Assembly: GCF_900764565.1 (NCBI RefSeq)
Contig: NZ_CAAFOM010000291.1
Location: forward strand, 1-5,302
Source of the DNA: an uncultured Catenibacterium sp.
GTDB taxonomy: Bacteria; Bacillota_I; Bacilli_A; Erysipelotrichales; Coprobacillaceae
Length of the DNA stretch: 5,302 nt
Reading direction: 5' to 3'
Shown here one piece after another: positions 1 through 5,302 of the stretch. Within the stretch, counting starts at the first letter, position 1. Each line of letters opens with the position of its first letter. The notes beneath the pieces are model-generated. The model was not told the DNA's origin, ran no database searches, and saw nothing but the letters and a program-made list of their open reading frames with translations. A program made the position numbers and the translations under genes.

Positions 1-1
1 C

Positions 2-616
2 AATATCGAAACTGATCAAAGGTTTAAAATGAATGAGTCAATGACTCATATGGAAGAATTACAAGTCCATATTGATAACTGTGAAATCGAAATGATGAAA
101 CGTGCAGCACCAATGTTCGATCAATTCATGCACATCACCCAACTACCAGGTATCAGCACTTTATCTGCAATTCTTATTATTTCAGAAATCGGAGTAGATA
201 TGAAACAATTCGAATCAGATAAACAACTAACCTGTTGGGCTGGATTAGCACCTGCAAATAACGAAAGTGCTAATAAGAAAAAATCAGTTCGTATTTCTAA
301 AGCAGGTCAATATTTAAAACCTTTATTAGTTCAGTGTGCTCTTGGAGCAATCAAAGATAAGGAGGGCTACTTTGGAATTAAGTATTCTCGTATCAAAAAG
401 AGACGAGGCCACAAGAAAGCCATTATCGCAATTGCAAGAATGATGCTTGTCAGTATATACCATATGATTCTTACTGGAGAGAAATTTAATCCTTCAGATT
501 ATGAATCATTTAGAAATCCTAAGCCACCTATAAAGCAACAAGATTTAACAGAAGAATCAGCAATTGAGTTTCTTAAAAAATCAGGTTTTGACGTTTCTAA
601 ATTAACTAAACCATAA
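2..616 (+). CDS. IS110-family transposase, C-terminal half (5' end cut off by the window edge)
   Basis: This is the C-terminal part of a DEDD-type IS110-family transposase/recombinase, which moves its element with the help of an element-encoded guide (bridge) RNA. The frame is open from base 2 through the first ATG at 29 with no stop, so the ATG is an internal methionine and the true start lies off the left edge. About 204 residues are visible, against roughly 400 in the family, so the N-terminal RuvC-like catalytic domain is missing here. Numbered from the ATG at 29, the signature of the C-terminal (transposase_20) domain is clear: PGISTLSAILIISEIG (40-55), WAGLAPANNESANKKKS (70-86), then a basic helix KKRRGHKKAIIAIARMML (123-140). 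By family comparison Ser80 in the NESA motif is the likely catalytic serine. Glutamine codons are 9 CAA to 1 CAG, the opposite of oppA downstream, which fits acquired DNA. Whether the whole element is intact cannot be judged. Confidence 0.95.
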   Translation, partial: NIETDQRFKMNESMTHMEELQVHIDNCEIEMMKRAAPMFDQFMHITQLPGISTLSAILIISEIGVDMKQFESDKQLTCWAGLAPANNESANKKKSVRISKAGQYLKPLLVQCALGAIKDKEGYFGIKYSRIKKRRGHKKAIIAIARMMLVSIYHMILTGEKFNPSDYESFRNPKPPIKQQDLTEESAIEFLKKSGFDVSKLTKP

Positions 617-647
617 TATTCAATTATTCTATTTTTTCTAAATCATT

Positions 648-676
648 CAAACTTGTTTTTAAGTTTGTCTTTTTTT
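648..676 (+). terminator. Rho-independent terminator after the IS110 transposase
   Basis: CAAACTT (648-654) and AAGTTTG (661-667) form a perfect 7-bp stem with a 6-base T-rich loop. TCTTTTTTT follows at 668-676. The hairpin lies 31 bases after the transposase stop. The stem is AT-rich, so termination may be incomplete, but it should separate the transposase transcript from the MATE gene. Confidence 0.75.
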
Positions 677-705
677 ATACATTTTGATTGATTTTTGTTT
701 CACAC

Positions 706-724
706 TTTGAAACCTCCTTTCAAA
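706..724. repeat. Inverted repeat with a CCTCC loop between the IS gene and the MATE gene
   Basis: TTTGAAA (706-712) and TTTCAAA (718-724) are perfect 7-bp inverted arms around CCTCC (713-717). A + strand RNA would expose CCUCC in the loop; a - strand RNA would expose GGAGG. It could be an operator, part of the right-hand non-coding end of the insertion sequence, or chance. TTGAAA at 707-712 is also a possible -35 (17-base spacer to TATATA at 730-735), so a protein bound here could affect a weak upstream promoter. The function is unknown. The rest of 617-791 is T-rich and shows no gene. Confidence 0.5.
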
Positions 725-791
725 TTTATTATATAGGAATTTTGTTTCTTCTTGAGAAAATATGCATCTTGAAAATTAAATAAGTATACTA

Positions 792-822
792 TTGACCTTA
801 AAGTACACTTTAAAGATAGAAT
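792..822 (+). promoter_or_regulatory. MerR-type promoter/operator of the MATE efflux gene
   Basis: The -35 box TTGACC (792-797) and -10 box TAGAAT (817-822, 5 of 6 consensus) are separated by 19 bases instead of the usual 17. The first 16 bases of the spacer form a perfect dyad, TTAAAGT-AC-ACTTTAA (798-813). An over-long spacer filled by a dyad abutting the -35 box is the hallmark of promoters activated by MerR-family regulators, which untwist the spacer DNA when they bind effector. The arms resemble the CTTAAAGT-type half-sites I recall for AdhR/NmlR-like members. Transcription would start near 829, giving a leader of only about 15 bases with the Shine-Dalgarno AAGGGGG at 831-837. No MerR gene is in the window. 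The layout is read directly; the regulator class is inferred. Confidence 0.7.
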
Positions 823-843
823 AAAGCAAAAAGGGGGAAAAAT

Positions 844-2181
844 ATGGCTAAAAGAATAAATCCATTAGAAGGATCATTATGGGATAAGATCCTTGCATTC
901 GCATTGCCTTTGGCAGCTACAAGTATTATCCAGCAGTTATTTAATTCATGTGATGTCGCCACTGTAGGACAGTTTTCAGGAAGTCACTCATTGGCTGCAG
1001 TTGGGAGTACTGCACCAATCACAAATCTATTTATCACTATCTTTGTAGGTTTCTCTGTAGGCGCGAATGTTATTATATCGCGTTTCTTAGGAGCACAAAG
1101 AGAAGATAGAGCCAATCAGGCGATTCATACAGCACTTGTATTATCAGTCATTACAGGTTTCATTGTTTCTGTTATTGGAGAAATCATTGCCCGTCCATTA
1201 CTAGAAATGATGTCCACACCAACAGAAGTACTACCTCTTGCAGTACTCTACTTAAGAGTCTGTTTCATAGGAATGTTCTTCTTAACTATCTATAACTTTG
1301 AATCTGCGATTCTAAGGGCAGGTGGAGATACCAAAAGACCACTCTATTGTTTAATTATCTCAGGTACAATCAATGTTGTATTGAACTTAGTATTTGTCAT
1401 CTTATTTAAGCTAGATGTTGCTGGTGTTGCTTTAGCCACTACAATCGCTGATGCGACAAGTGCATGCTTACTCTTTAGAATACTTTCTAAAGAAGAAGGT
1501 GCATTGCAGGTCAGACTAGATAGAATGAAGATAGAGTGGATCTACACAAAAGAAATACTCATTATTGGGATTCCTGCCGCAATACAAGGAATGTTATTCA
1601 ATATTTCAAATATCATCATCCAGTCAGCTATCAATAGCTTAGGTGCTGATATTGTTGCTGCATCCACTGTTGCTATGAACTTTGAAATGTATACTTATTT
1701 CTTGATTACAGGTTTTGCACAGGCGGCTATTACCTTCACATCTCAGAATTATGGTGCTAAGAATTATAAACGCTGTGTACAGTCTATCAGATGGTGTATG
1801 TTACTTGGGGCACTCTTTACTGGTTCAGTCAGTGCACTCTTTATTATATTCTCACCAGTCCTCGCAGGTATCTTTACATCAGATCCTGCTGTTGTGAAAA
1901 TAGCCTGTATCCGTATCTCTATTGTAGTCGCATTTCAAGTAATCAATATGACAATAGAAATCATGTCAGGTGCACTCAGAGGACTTGGTAACCCAATGAT
2001 CTCTACAGTACTCTGTATCGTATTCACATGCGCTTTAAGACTTGCTTGGATCTTTATCGTATTCGCAAGAATACATACATTCGAGTCAGTGCTAGTTGTT
2101 TATCCAGTTAGCTGGGCTGTCACCGCTTCTTCTATTGTGATTGCTTATCTTGTAGTAAAAAAGAAGAAACTTATAATGTAA
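844..2181 (+). CDS. MATE-family multidrug efflux transporter
   Basis: This is an integral membrane exporter that would expel cationic drugs, dyes or metabolites in exchange for Na+ or H+. The 445-residue length and roughly twelve hydrophobic segments in two similar halves, joined by a polar stretch near 215-237, match the MATE fold. Family marks include the TM1 motif QQLFNSCDVATVGQFSG (30-46), whose Asp37 matches the ion-site aspartate of NorM and PfMATE. Others are ESAILRAGGDTKRP (153-166) after TM4, the TM5 helix INVVLN (176-181), and the C-lobe counterpart SGALRGLGNP (375-384). In TM5 the aspartate found in many relatives is Asn181; I believe this is common in Bacillota members. The ATG at 844 follows the Shine-Dalgarno AAGGGGG (831-837) by six bases, and the protein ends in a lysine-rich cytoplasmic tail. 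The MerR-like promoter just upstream suggests induction by a transported compound or reactive stress. Substrate and subgroup (NorM, MepA or DinF type) cannot be fixed from sequence alone. Confidence 0.95.
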   Translation: MAKRINPLEGSLWDKILAFALPLAATSIIQQLFNSCDVATVGQFSGSHSLAAVGSTAPITNLFITIFVGFSVGANVIISRFLGAQREDRANQAIHTALVLSVITGFIVSVIGEIIARPLLEMMSTPTEVLPLAVLYLRVCFIGMFFLTIYNFESAILRAGGDTKRPLYCLIISGTINVVLNLVFVILFKLDVAGVALATTIADATSACLLFRILSKEEGALQVRLDRMKIEWIYTKEILIIGIPAAIQGMLFNISNIIIQSAINSLGADIVAASTVAMNFEMYTYFLITGFAQAAITFTSQNYGAKNYKRCVQSIRWCMLLGALFTGSVSALFIIFSPVLAGIFTSDPAVVKIACIRISIVVAFQVINMTIEIMSGALRGLGNPMISTVLCIVFTCALRLAWIFIVFARIHTFESVLVVYPVSWAVTASSIVIAYLVVKKKKLIM

Positions 2182-2207
2182 GCCGGAATAAACTCTGGCT
2201 TTTTTTT
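2181..2207 (+). terminator. Rho-independent terminator of the MATE gene
   Basis: AGCCGGA (2181-2187) pairs with TCTGGCT (2194-2200) in a 7-bp stem with one G-U pair and a 6-base loop. A T-run extends to 2207. The stem begins on the last base of the stop codon, so it adds no spacer after the gene. I see no convincing -35/-10 pair between it and the next start at 2251, so the downstream gene may depend partly on read-through. Confidence 0.85.
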
Positions 2208-2250
2208 CATTACAATTTCATTTAAAATAAAGAGTAGGGAGGGATAACCC

Positions 2251-3246
2251 ATGAAACAACATAACACATTAACACTTAAACAATTCATCATAAGATCCAT
2301 AGGTGCTTACTTCATTACTCTTGTTATATTCTGCTTATTTATATTCAAAGTCATCCCAGGCTGCTCATTACTCCAATCTAAACTTGTTTTATTCCTACTT
2401 ACAGTACTTGGCTTTGGACTCATTTACTTTGAAAAAGAAGACAGAAGAAACCATTTAAGTATAGCCCTCAATGTATTCATGCCTTTTGGTATCTATACAA
2501 CAATTGCCTATATGCAGTTACTACCAATTCCACTAGGACTTGTATGGATCATACTTGCACTACTTGATCTTATTTATATAGGCTTTTATTTCTATAAGGT
2601 AAAAAGAAGAAACTATAACTCACTATTAGAAAAATCACAGATGGTAATTGGAGCCGCTTCTCTATTATCTCTTATTATCGTATTAAGTTTTACATTATTT
2701 GGTTCTTCTATCATTCAATCATCTACACAGGTATCCAATAATACTGATACTTATATGAGACAATACGATGAAAAATCACTTAAGAACTTACATCACTGGT
2801 CAAAGCTAACACGTAAAGAGAAACTCAACACATTACAGACAATATGCAATAACGAAAGAGACTATCTAGGTATACCATTTAGAATTAAAGTAGGAGCTGG
2901 TAGTGGTCTCACACATTCCTATGCACAATATAATAACAAATCAAAAGAAATCACTTTTGAAATCAGTCAGCTAGACCATGCGTCTTCTACAACTTTACTT
3001 GAGGCATTACTTCATAGTACATACCATGCCTACGAATATGCGCTTGTGGATTCCTACGACACGATGAGCGGTGATTACAATAAGCTATTAGACTATCGTA
3101 CTATTGCGACTTATAAGAAAGAGTTTGCGACAAAGGTGACAAACAAGGCTGTAAACTACAATCAGATCAATGAATCCAATGCGAAAGCATACGCGGCTGA
3201 GGCTCTTCAGGACTACCAGATCAAGTTCAAACATACAAAAAAATAG
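2251..3246 (+). CDS. Membrane protein with an extracytoplasmic degenerate zinc-metallopeptidase-like domain
   Basis: I do not recognise a named gene. Five hydrophobic helices are visible, near residues 11-34, 44-60, 70-92, 94-115 and 131-152. Basic loops after TM2 (EKEDRRNH) and TM4 (KVKRR) point inward, which places residues 155-331 outside the membrane. That domain holds YNNKSKEITFEISQLD (227-242), then LLEALLHSTYHAYEY (249-263), and later NESNAKAYAAEALQDY (307-322). The order resembles gluzincin-type metallopeptidases: HExxH on one helix and a third ligand Glu in an ExDA motif on a later helix. From memory, uncharacterised Bacillota proteins carry HEAYH plus EsDAR at these places. Here the motif reads H255-S-T-Y-H259, so the catalytic Glu is Ser256, and E308-S-N-A replaces ExDA. 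Zinc binding may survive, but normal hydrolysis is doubtful. The start is supported by GGGAGG (2237-2242), eight bases before the ATG. Coding status is firm; function is unknown. Confidence 0.85.
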   Translation: MKQHNTLTLKQFIIRSIGAYFITLVIFCLFIFKVIPGCSLLQSKLVLFLLTVLGFGLIYFEKEDRRNHLSIALNVFMPFGIYTTIAYMQLLPIPLGLVWIILALLDLIYIGFYFYKVKRRNYNSLLEKSQMVIGAASLLSLIIVLSFTLFGSSIIQSSTQVSNNTDTYMRQYDEKSLKNLHHWSKLTRKEKLNTLQTICNNERDYLGIPFRIKVGAGSGLTHSYAQYNNKSKEITFEISQLDHASSTTLLEALLHSTYHAYEYALVDSYDTMSGDYNKLLDYRTIATYKKEFATKVTNKAVNYNQINESNAKAYAAEALQDYQIKFKHTKK

Positions 3247-3260
3247 CTGTATACAAAAAG

Positions 3261-3293
3261 TGAACAATGCAAAAATATATTGTTCATTTTTTT
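3261..3293 (+). terminator. Rho-independent terminator after the five-helix membrane protein
   Basis: TGAACAAT (3261-3268) and ATTGTTCA (3279-3286) form a perfect 8-bp stem around a 10-base A-rich loop, followed by seven T at 3287-3293. It lies 14 bases after the stop codon. An A-rich stretch precedes the stem, so it could also work weakly in the other direction. Confidence 0.85.
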
Positions 3294-3307
3294 GTGCATA
3301 CGTCCTT

Positions 3308-3342
3308 TACAATTTTAATTATTGTACAAGATTTAGTACAAT
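3308..3342. repeat. Cluster of TACAAT/ATTGTA half-sites upstream of oppA
   Basis: Three related half-sites alternate in orientation: TACAAT (3308-3313), ATTGTAC (3321-3327) and GTACAAT (3336-3342). The second and third form a perfect 7-bp inverted repeat with an 8-base spacer; the first and second form a 6-bp one with a 7-base spacer. The middle copy also holds the self-complementary octamer TTGTACAA (3322-3329), which recurs at 5287-5294. It may be an operator cluster or two mutually exclusive hairpins. It lies about 120 bases upstream of the best oppA promoter. No known regulator site was recognised. Confidence 0.45.
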
Positions 3343-3440
3343 CTCCTTTCAAAGTAATAATTTTTTACTATAAAATAGACACATTTGTATGGAATTTAGT
3401 AAATACATGAATAAAACTTTAAAATGTCATTAAAATACAA

Positions 3441-3456
3441 AATTTTATGTGAAATT
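3441..3456. promoter_or_regulatory. Possible CodY-like box just upstream of the oppA -35
   Basis: Starting at 3441, AATTTTATGTGAAAT matches 11 of 15 positions of the CodY consensus AATTTTCWGAAAATT and ends just before the -35 box. A weaker 10 of 15 match lies within the promoter spacer at 3472-3486. Peptide-uptake genes are frequent CodY targets in Bacillota. In DNA this AT-rich such partial matches arise easily, and I do not know whether this organism has CodY, so this is a weak call. Confidence 0.2.
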
Positions 3457-3459
3457 ATG

Positions 3460-3488
3460 TTGACAGTATACAATTTTTAGACTAAACT
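3460..3488 (+). promoter_or_regulatory. Sigma-A promoter of oppA
   Basis: A perfect TTGACA (3460-3465) is followed after exactly 17 bases by TAAACT (3483-3488, 4 of 6 consensus). Transcription would start near 3495, giving a leader of about 36 bases that ends in a strong Shine-Dalgarno, AGGAGG (3518-3523), seven bases before the ATG. A short TAGTA/TACTA inverted repeat (3497-3501 and 3512-3516) sits in the leader just before it. The strong -35 and ribosome site fit an abundantly made lipoprotein. Confidence 0.75.
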
Positions 3489-3530
3489 TATCACCATAGT
3501 AGAAAACAAAATACTACAGGAGGAGAATAT

Positions 3531-5150
3531 ATGAAAACAGGTAAAACAGTAAAAGTATTGCTTACCGCTGCAACTGCTGCAGGAATGTTAGCTGGCTGTG
3601 GTTCTAAGACAGATACTGATACATTCAGATTTGCAAGTGAATTAGATATTCAGGGTATGGATTCTACAGTCGTTGATGATGGTATGTCATTCAACGCAAT
3701 TCATGCTATTACAGATGGTTTAACAGCCGTTAACGAAAAAGGTAAGACTGCACCTGCAATTGCTAAGAGCTGGGATGTAAGTGATGATGGTAAGACTTAT
3801 ACATTCCACTTAAGAGATGCTAAATGGTCAAATGGTGATAAGGTTACTGCAAATGACTTCGTTTATTCTTGGCGTAAGATCATCAAAGATGCTGGTAACT
3901 ATGCTTACATGTTAGGTAACGGAGGTGCTTCAGTTAAGAATGCAGATGCACTTATGGAATTAGGTGCTAATGCAACTGATGAACAGATGGCTACTCTTGG
4001 TGTTACAGCTAAAGATGATAAGACTTTAGTAGTAGAACTTGAAAACAAAGTTCCATATTTTACAGACTTAATGGCATTCCCATGTTACTTCCCACAGAAC
4101 GAAAAGTTCGTTGAAAAATGTGGTAAAAACTATGGTACTAAGCCAGAATATACATTATCAAATGGTGCTTATAAGATGACTAAGTGGGTTAAGGGAAACA
4201 AAGCAACATTCACTAAGAACGATAAGTACTATGATGCTAAAACAGTAGCAACTAAGAATCTTGAAATGTACTTAGTACAGGATCCTAAGACTGCTGCTCA
4301 GAACTTTGACAATGGCAAAGTTGACTATGCAACAATCAACTCTACATTAGTAGATAAGTATAAAGATAAAGATACATTCACTACTTTCAATGAAGGGTAC
4401 TTATTCTACTTACAGTTAAACTTCAAGAACAACACTGTTGCTAACAAGAACGTAAGAGAAGCTTTAGCTTATGCAATCAACAGAAAAGATTTATGTGAAA
4501 ACGTATTAAAAGATGGTTCTATGGCTGCAACTGGTTTCGTTCCATCTCAGTTATCTACTAGCCCAGCTGGTAGAGACTTCCGTGATGATGCAGATAAATA
4601 TGTAAGCTATGACCAGAAGAAAGCTCAGCAATATTTAGATGCAGCTAAGAAAGAATTAGGTACTGATACAATCACTATTGATTTATTATATGGTACTGAT
4701 GAATCTCCAATGGATACTATGGCTGAATACTTACAGGGTTCATTCACTAAGTTAAAAGGCTTAAAGGTAAACATGGTTGCAACTGTTAAGAAAGACAGAA
4801 TCTACAACAGAGAAGCAAATGGTAACTTCCAGGTAGTATGTACTCGTTGGGGACCAGACTATGCAGATCCAACAACTTACTTAAACTTAGCTACAACTGA
4901 TAACTCAAACAACTATGGTAAATATACTAATGCTAAGTATGATGCATTAATGGAACAGATCCAGAAAGAATCAGATTTAACTAAGCGTTGGGATTTAATG
5001 ATTCAGGCTGAAAAAGTTATGATGGAAGATATGGCTTATATCCCAGTATTCGAAAAAGGTTCTGCAGCATTAAAGGCTAAGAACGTAAAAGGATTAGTAG
5101 TGGTACCAGTAGGAACTCCATATACTTTCAAATATGTTAAATTAAAATAA
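3531..5150 (+). CDS. oppA: Oligopeptide-binding lipoprotein of an ABC transporter (OppA type, SBP family 5)
   Basis: This is the extracellular peptide receptor that delivers substrate to an Opp/Dpp-type ABC importer. The N-terminus is a lipoprotein signal: MKTGKTVKVL, a short hydrophobic core, then the lipobox LAGC with Cys23 as the lipidated residue. The mature region carries the family 5 signature in order: TDGLTAV (61-67), PAIAKSWDVSDDGKTYTFHLR (75-95, the usual core), WSNGDKVTANDFVYSWRKI (99-117), VREALAYAINR (308-318), and TRWGPDYADPTTYLNL (438-453). Asp443 in that last motif aligns with the OppA aspartate that binds the peptide's free amino end, so peptides are the likely ligand. The 539-residue length is normal for OppA. 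The gene has its own promoter and terminator, and no permease or ATPase genes are in the window, so it may be an orphan receptor or the first gene of a split locus. Glutamine is CAG in 14 of 15 codons, a bias that suggests high expression. Ligand specificity is unknown. Confidence 0.95.
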   Translation: MKTGKTVKVLLTAATAAGMLAGCGSKTDTDTFRFASELDIQGMDSTVVDDGMSFNAIHAITDGLTAVNEKGKTAPAIAKSWDVSDDGKTYTFHLRDAKWSNGDKVTANDFVYSWRKIIKDAGNYAYMLGNGGASVKNADALMELGANATDEQMATLGVTAKDDKTLVVELENKVPYFTDLMAFPCYFPQNEKFVEKCGKNYGTKPEYTLSNGAYKMTKWVKGNKATFTKNDKYYDAKTVATKNLEMYLVQDPKTAAQNFDNGKVDYATINSTLVDKYKDKDTFTTFNEGYLFYLQLNFKNNTVANKNVREALAYAINRKDLCENVLKDGSMAATGFVPSQLSTSPAGRDFRDDADKYVSYDQKKAQQYLDAAKKELGTDTITIDLLYGTDESPMDTMAEYLQGSFTKLKGLKVNMVATVKKDRIYNREANGNFQVVCTRWGPDYADPTTYLNLATTDNSNNYGKYTNAKYDALMEQIQKESDLTKRWDLMIQAEKVMMEDMAYIPVFEKGSAALKAKNVKGLVVVPVGTPYTFKYVKLK

Positions 5151-5180
5151 CCTCTACTTTGTGTCAAAGAGTGTGGCCGA

Positions 5181-5211
5181 GGAGATGATAAAAATGTCAT
5201 CTCCTTTTTTT
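5181..5211 (+). terminator. Rho-independent terminator of oppA
   Basis: GGAGATGA (5181-5188) and TCATCTCC (5197-5204) form a perfect 8-bp stem, extendable by an A-T and a G-U pair at the base. The loop is 8 bases and seven T follow at 5205-5211. A smaller hairpin, CTTTG-TGT-CAAAG (5157-5169), precedes it and might protect the mRNA 3' end. This is the most convincing terminator in the window and suggests that oppA is transcribed alone. Confidence 0.9.
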
Positions 5212-5302
5212 GCGTTTTGATTATACGTTCATAATATTTACGATAATGCTAAAATGTAATGAGATTTTAATAATTTTACAAAGAAATTGTACAAAACGAT
5301 TG
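5212..5302 (+). other. Non-coding leader region towards a gene beyond the right edge
   Basis: There is no gene here. A weak promoter could be TTCATA (5228-5233) with TAAAAT (5250-5255) at a 16-base spacer. TTGATT (5217-5222) with GATAAT (5242-5247) has a 19-base spacer but no dyad. Neither is convincing. The palindrome TTGTACAA at 5287-5294 repeats the one upstream of oppA, which hints that the next gene may share a regulator with oppA. Confidence 0.3.

Noticed and set aside
660..735. Possible - strand gene start: AAAGGAGG (revcomp of 713-720) before a GTG, with a TATAAT-like - strand -10 at 728-733
   Set aside because: The reading frame closes after about 14 codons, no -35 is present, and the implied transcript would start only a few bases before the ribosome site.
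707..735. Second + strand promoter for the MATE gene (TTGAAA, 17-base spacer, TATATA)
   Set aside because: The -10 is poor (4 of 6), the site overlaps the inverted repeat, and the promoter at 792-822 explains the gene better. Kept only as a note.
1715..1991. Two overlapping open frames inside the MATE gene (1715-1897 and 1791-1991)
   Set aside because: They lie in another frame of a well-supported transporter gene, have no Shine-Dalgarno, and encode peptides with no recognisable features.
3215..3301. Short - strand open frame of 28 codons with AAAGGA upstream of an ATG
   Set aside because: It passes straight through the terminator hairpin and into the end of the membrane-protein gene, and its composition is what T-rich terminator DNA gives by chance.
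3170..3373. A 67-codon open frame running from the end of the membrane-protein gene into the intergenic region
   Set aside because: It starts inside the upstream gene in another frame, runs through the terminator hairpin and has no ribosome site.
3411..3434. Small leader peptide starting at ATG 3408 before oppA
   Set aside because: Only eight codons, no Shine-Dalgarno, and upstream of the likely transcription start near 3495.
1..5302. CRISPR array, tRNA, rRNA, riboswitch or toxin-antitoxin pair
   Set aside because: No regularly spaced repeats, no tRNA-like or rRNA sequence, no conserved riboswitch core and no small paired genes were seen on either strand.

Overview
The window looks like ordinary chromosome from a low-GC, Gram-positive-type bacterium (Bacillota). 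The DNA is AT-rich, the Shine-Dalgarno sequences are strong (AGGAGG, GGGAGG, AAGGGGG), every gene lies on the + strand, and each gene is followed by a hairpin plus T-run terminator. A gut Erysipelotrichia-type or similar anaerobe would fit, but that rests on general impression rather than a marker gene.

Layout. Positions 2-616 hold the C-terminal half of an IS110-family transposase that enters from the left edge, followed by a terminator (648-676). A 167-base gap follows, with an inverted repeat (706-724) and a promoter of MerR-activated design (792-822). That promoter reads into a complete MATE-family multidrug efflux transporter (844-2181), whose terminator starts on the last base of the stop codon. 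Next is an unrecognised five-helix membrane protein (2251-3246). Its extracytoplasmic C-terminal domain looks like a zinc-metallopeptidase fold that has lost the catalytic glutamate. After its terminator comes a 237-base regulatory region with clustered GTACAAT/ATTGTAC half-sites and a good sigma-A promoter (3460-3488). This drives a complete oligopeptide-binding lipoprotein, OppA type (3531-5150), with a strong terminator of its own (5181-5211). The last ~90 bases are non-coding and lead towards a gene outside the window.

The genes look like separate transcription units rather than one pathway: a mobile element, a drug/metabolite exporter probably induced by an effector-sensing regulator, a membrane protein of unknown role, and a peptide-uptake receptor. 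Codon choice supports different histories. Glutamine is nearly always CAA in the transposase, nearly always CAG in oppA, and mixed or CAG-leaning in the other two.

I see no evidence of a wholly new multi-gene system. The points most worth a second look are the MerR-type promoter with no regulator gene beside it, the membrane-anchored degenerate zincin, and short motifs shared between intergenic regions.
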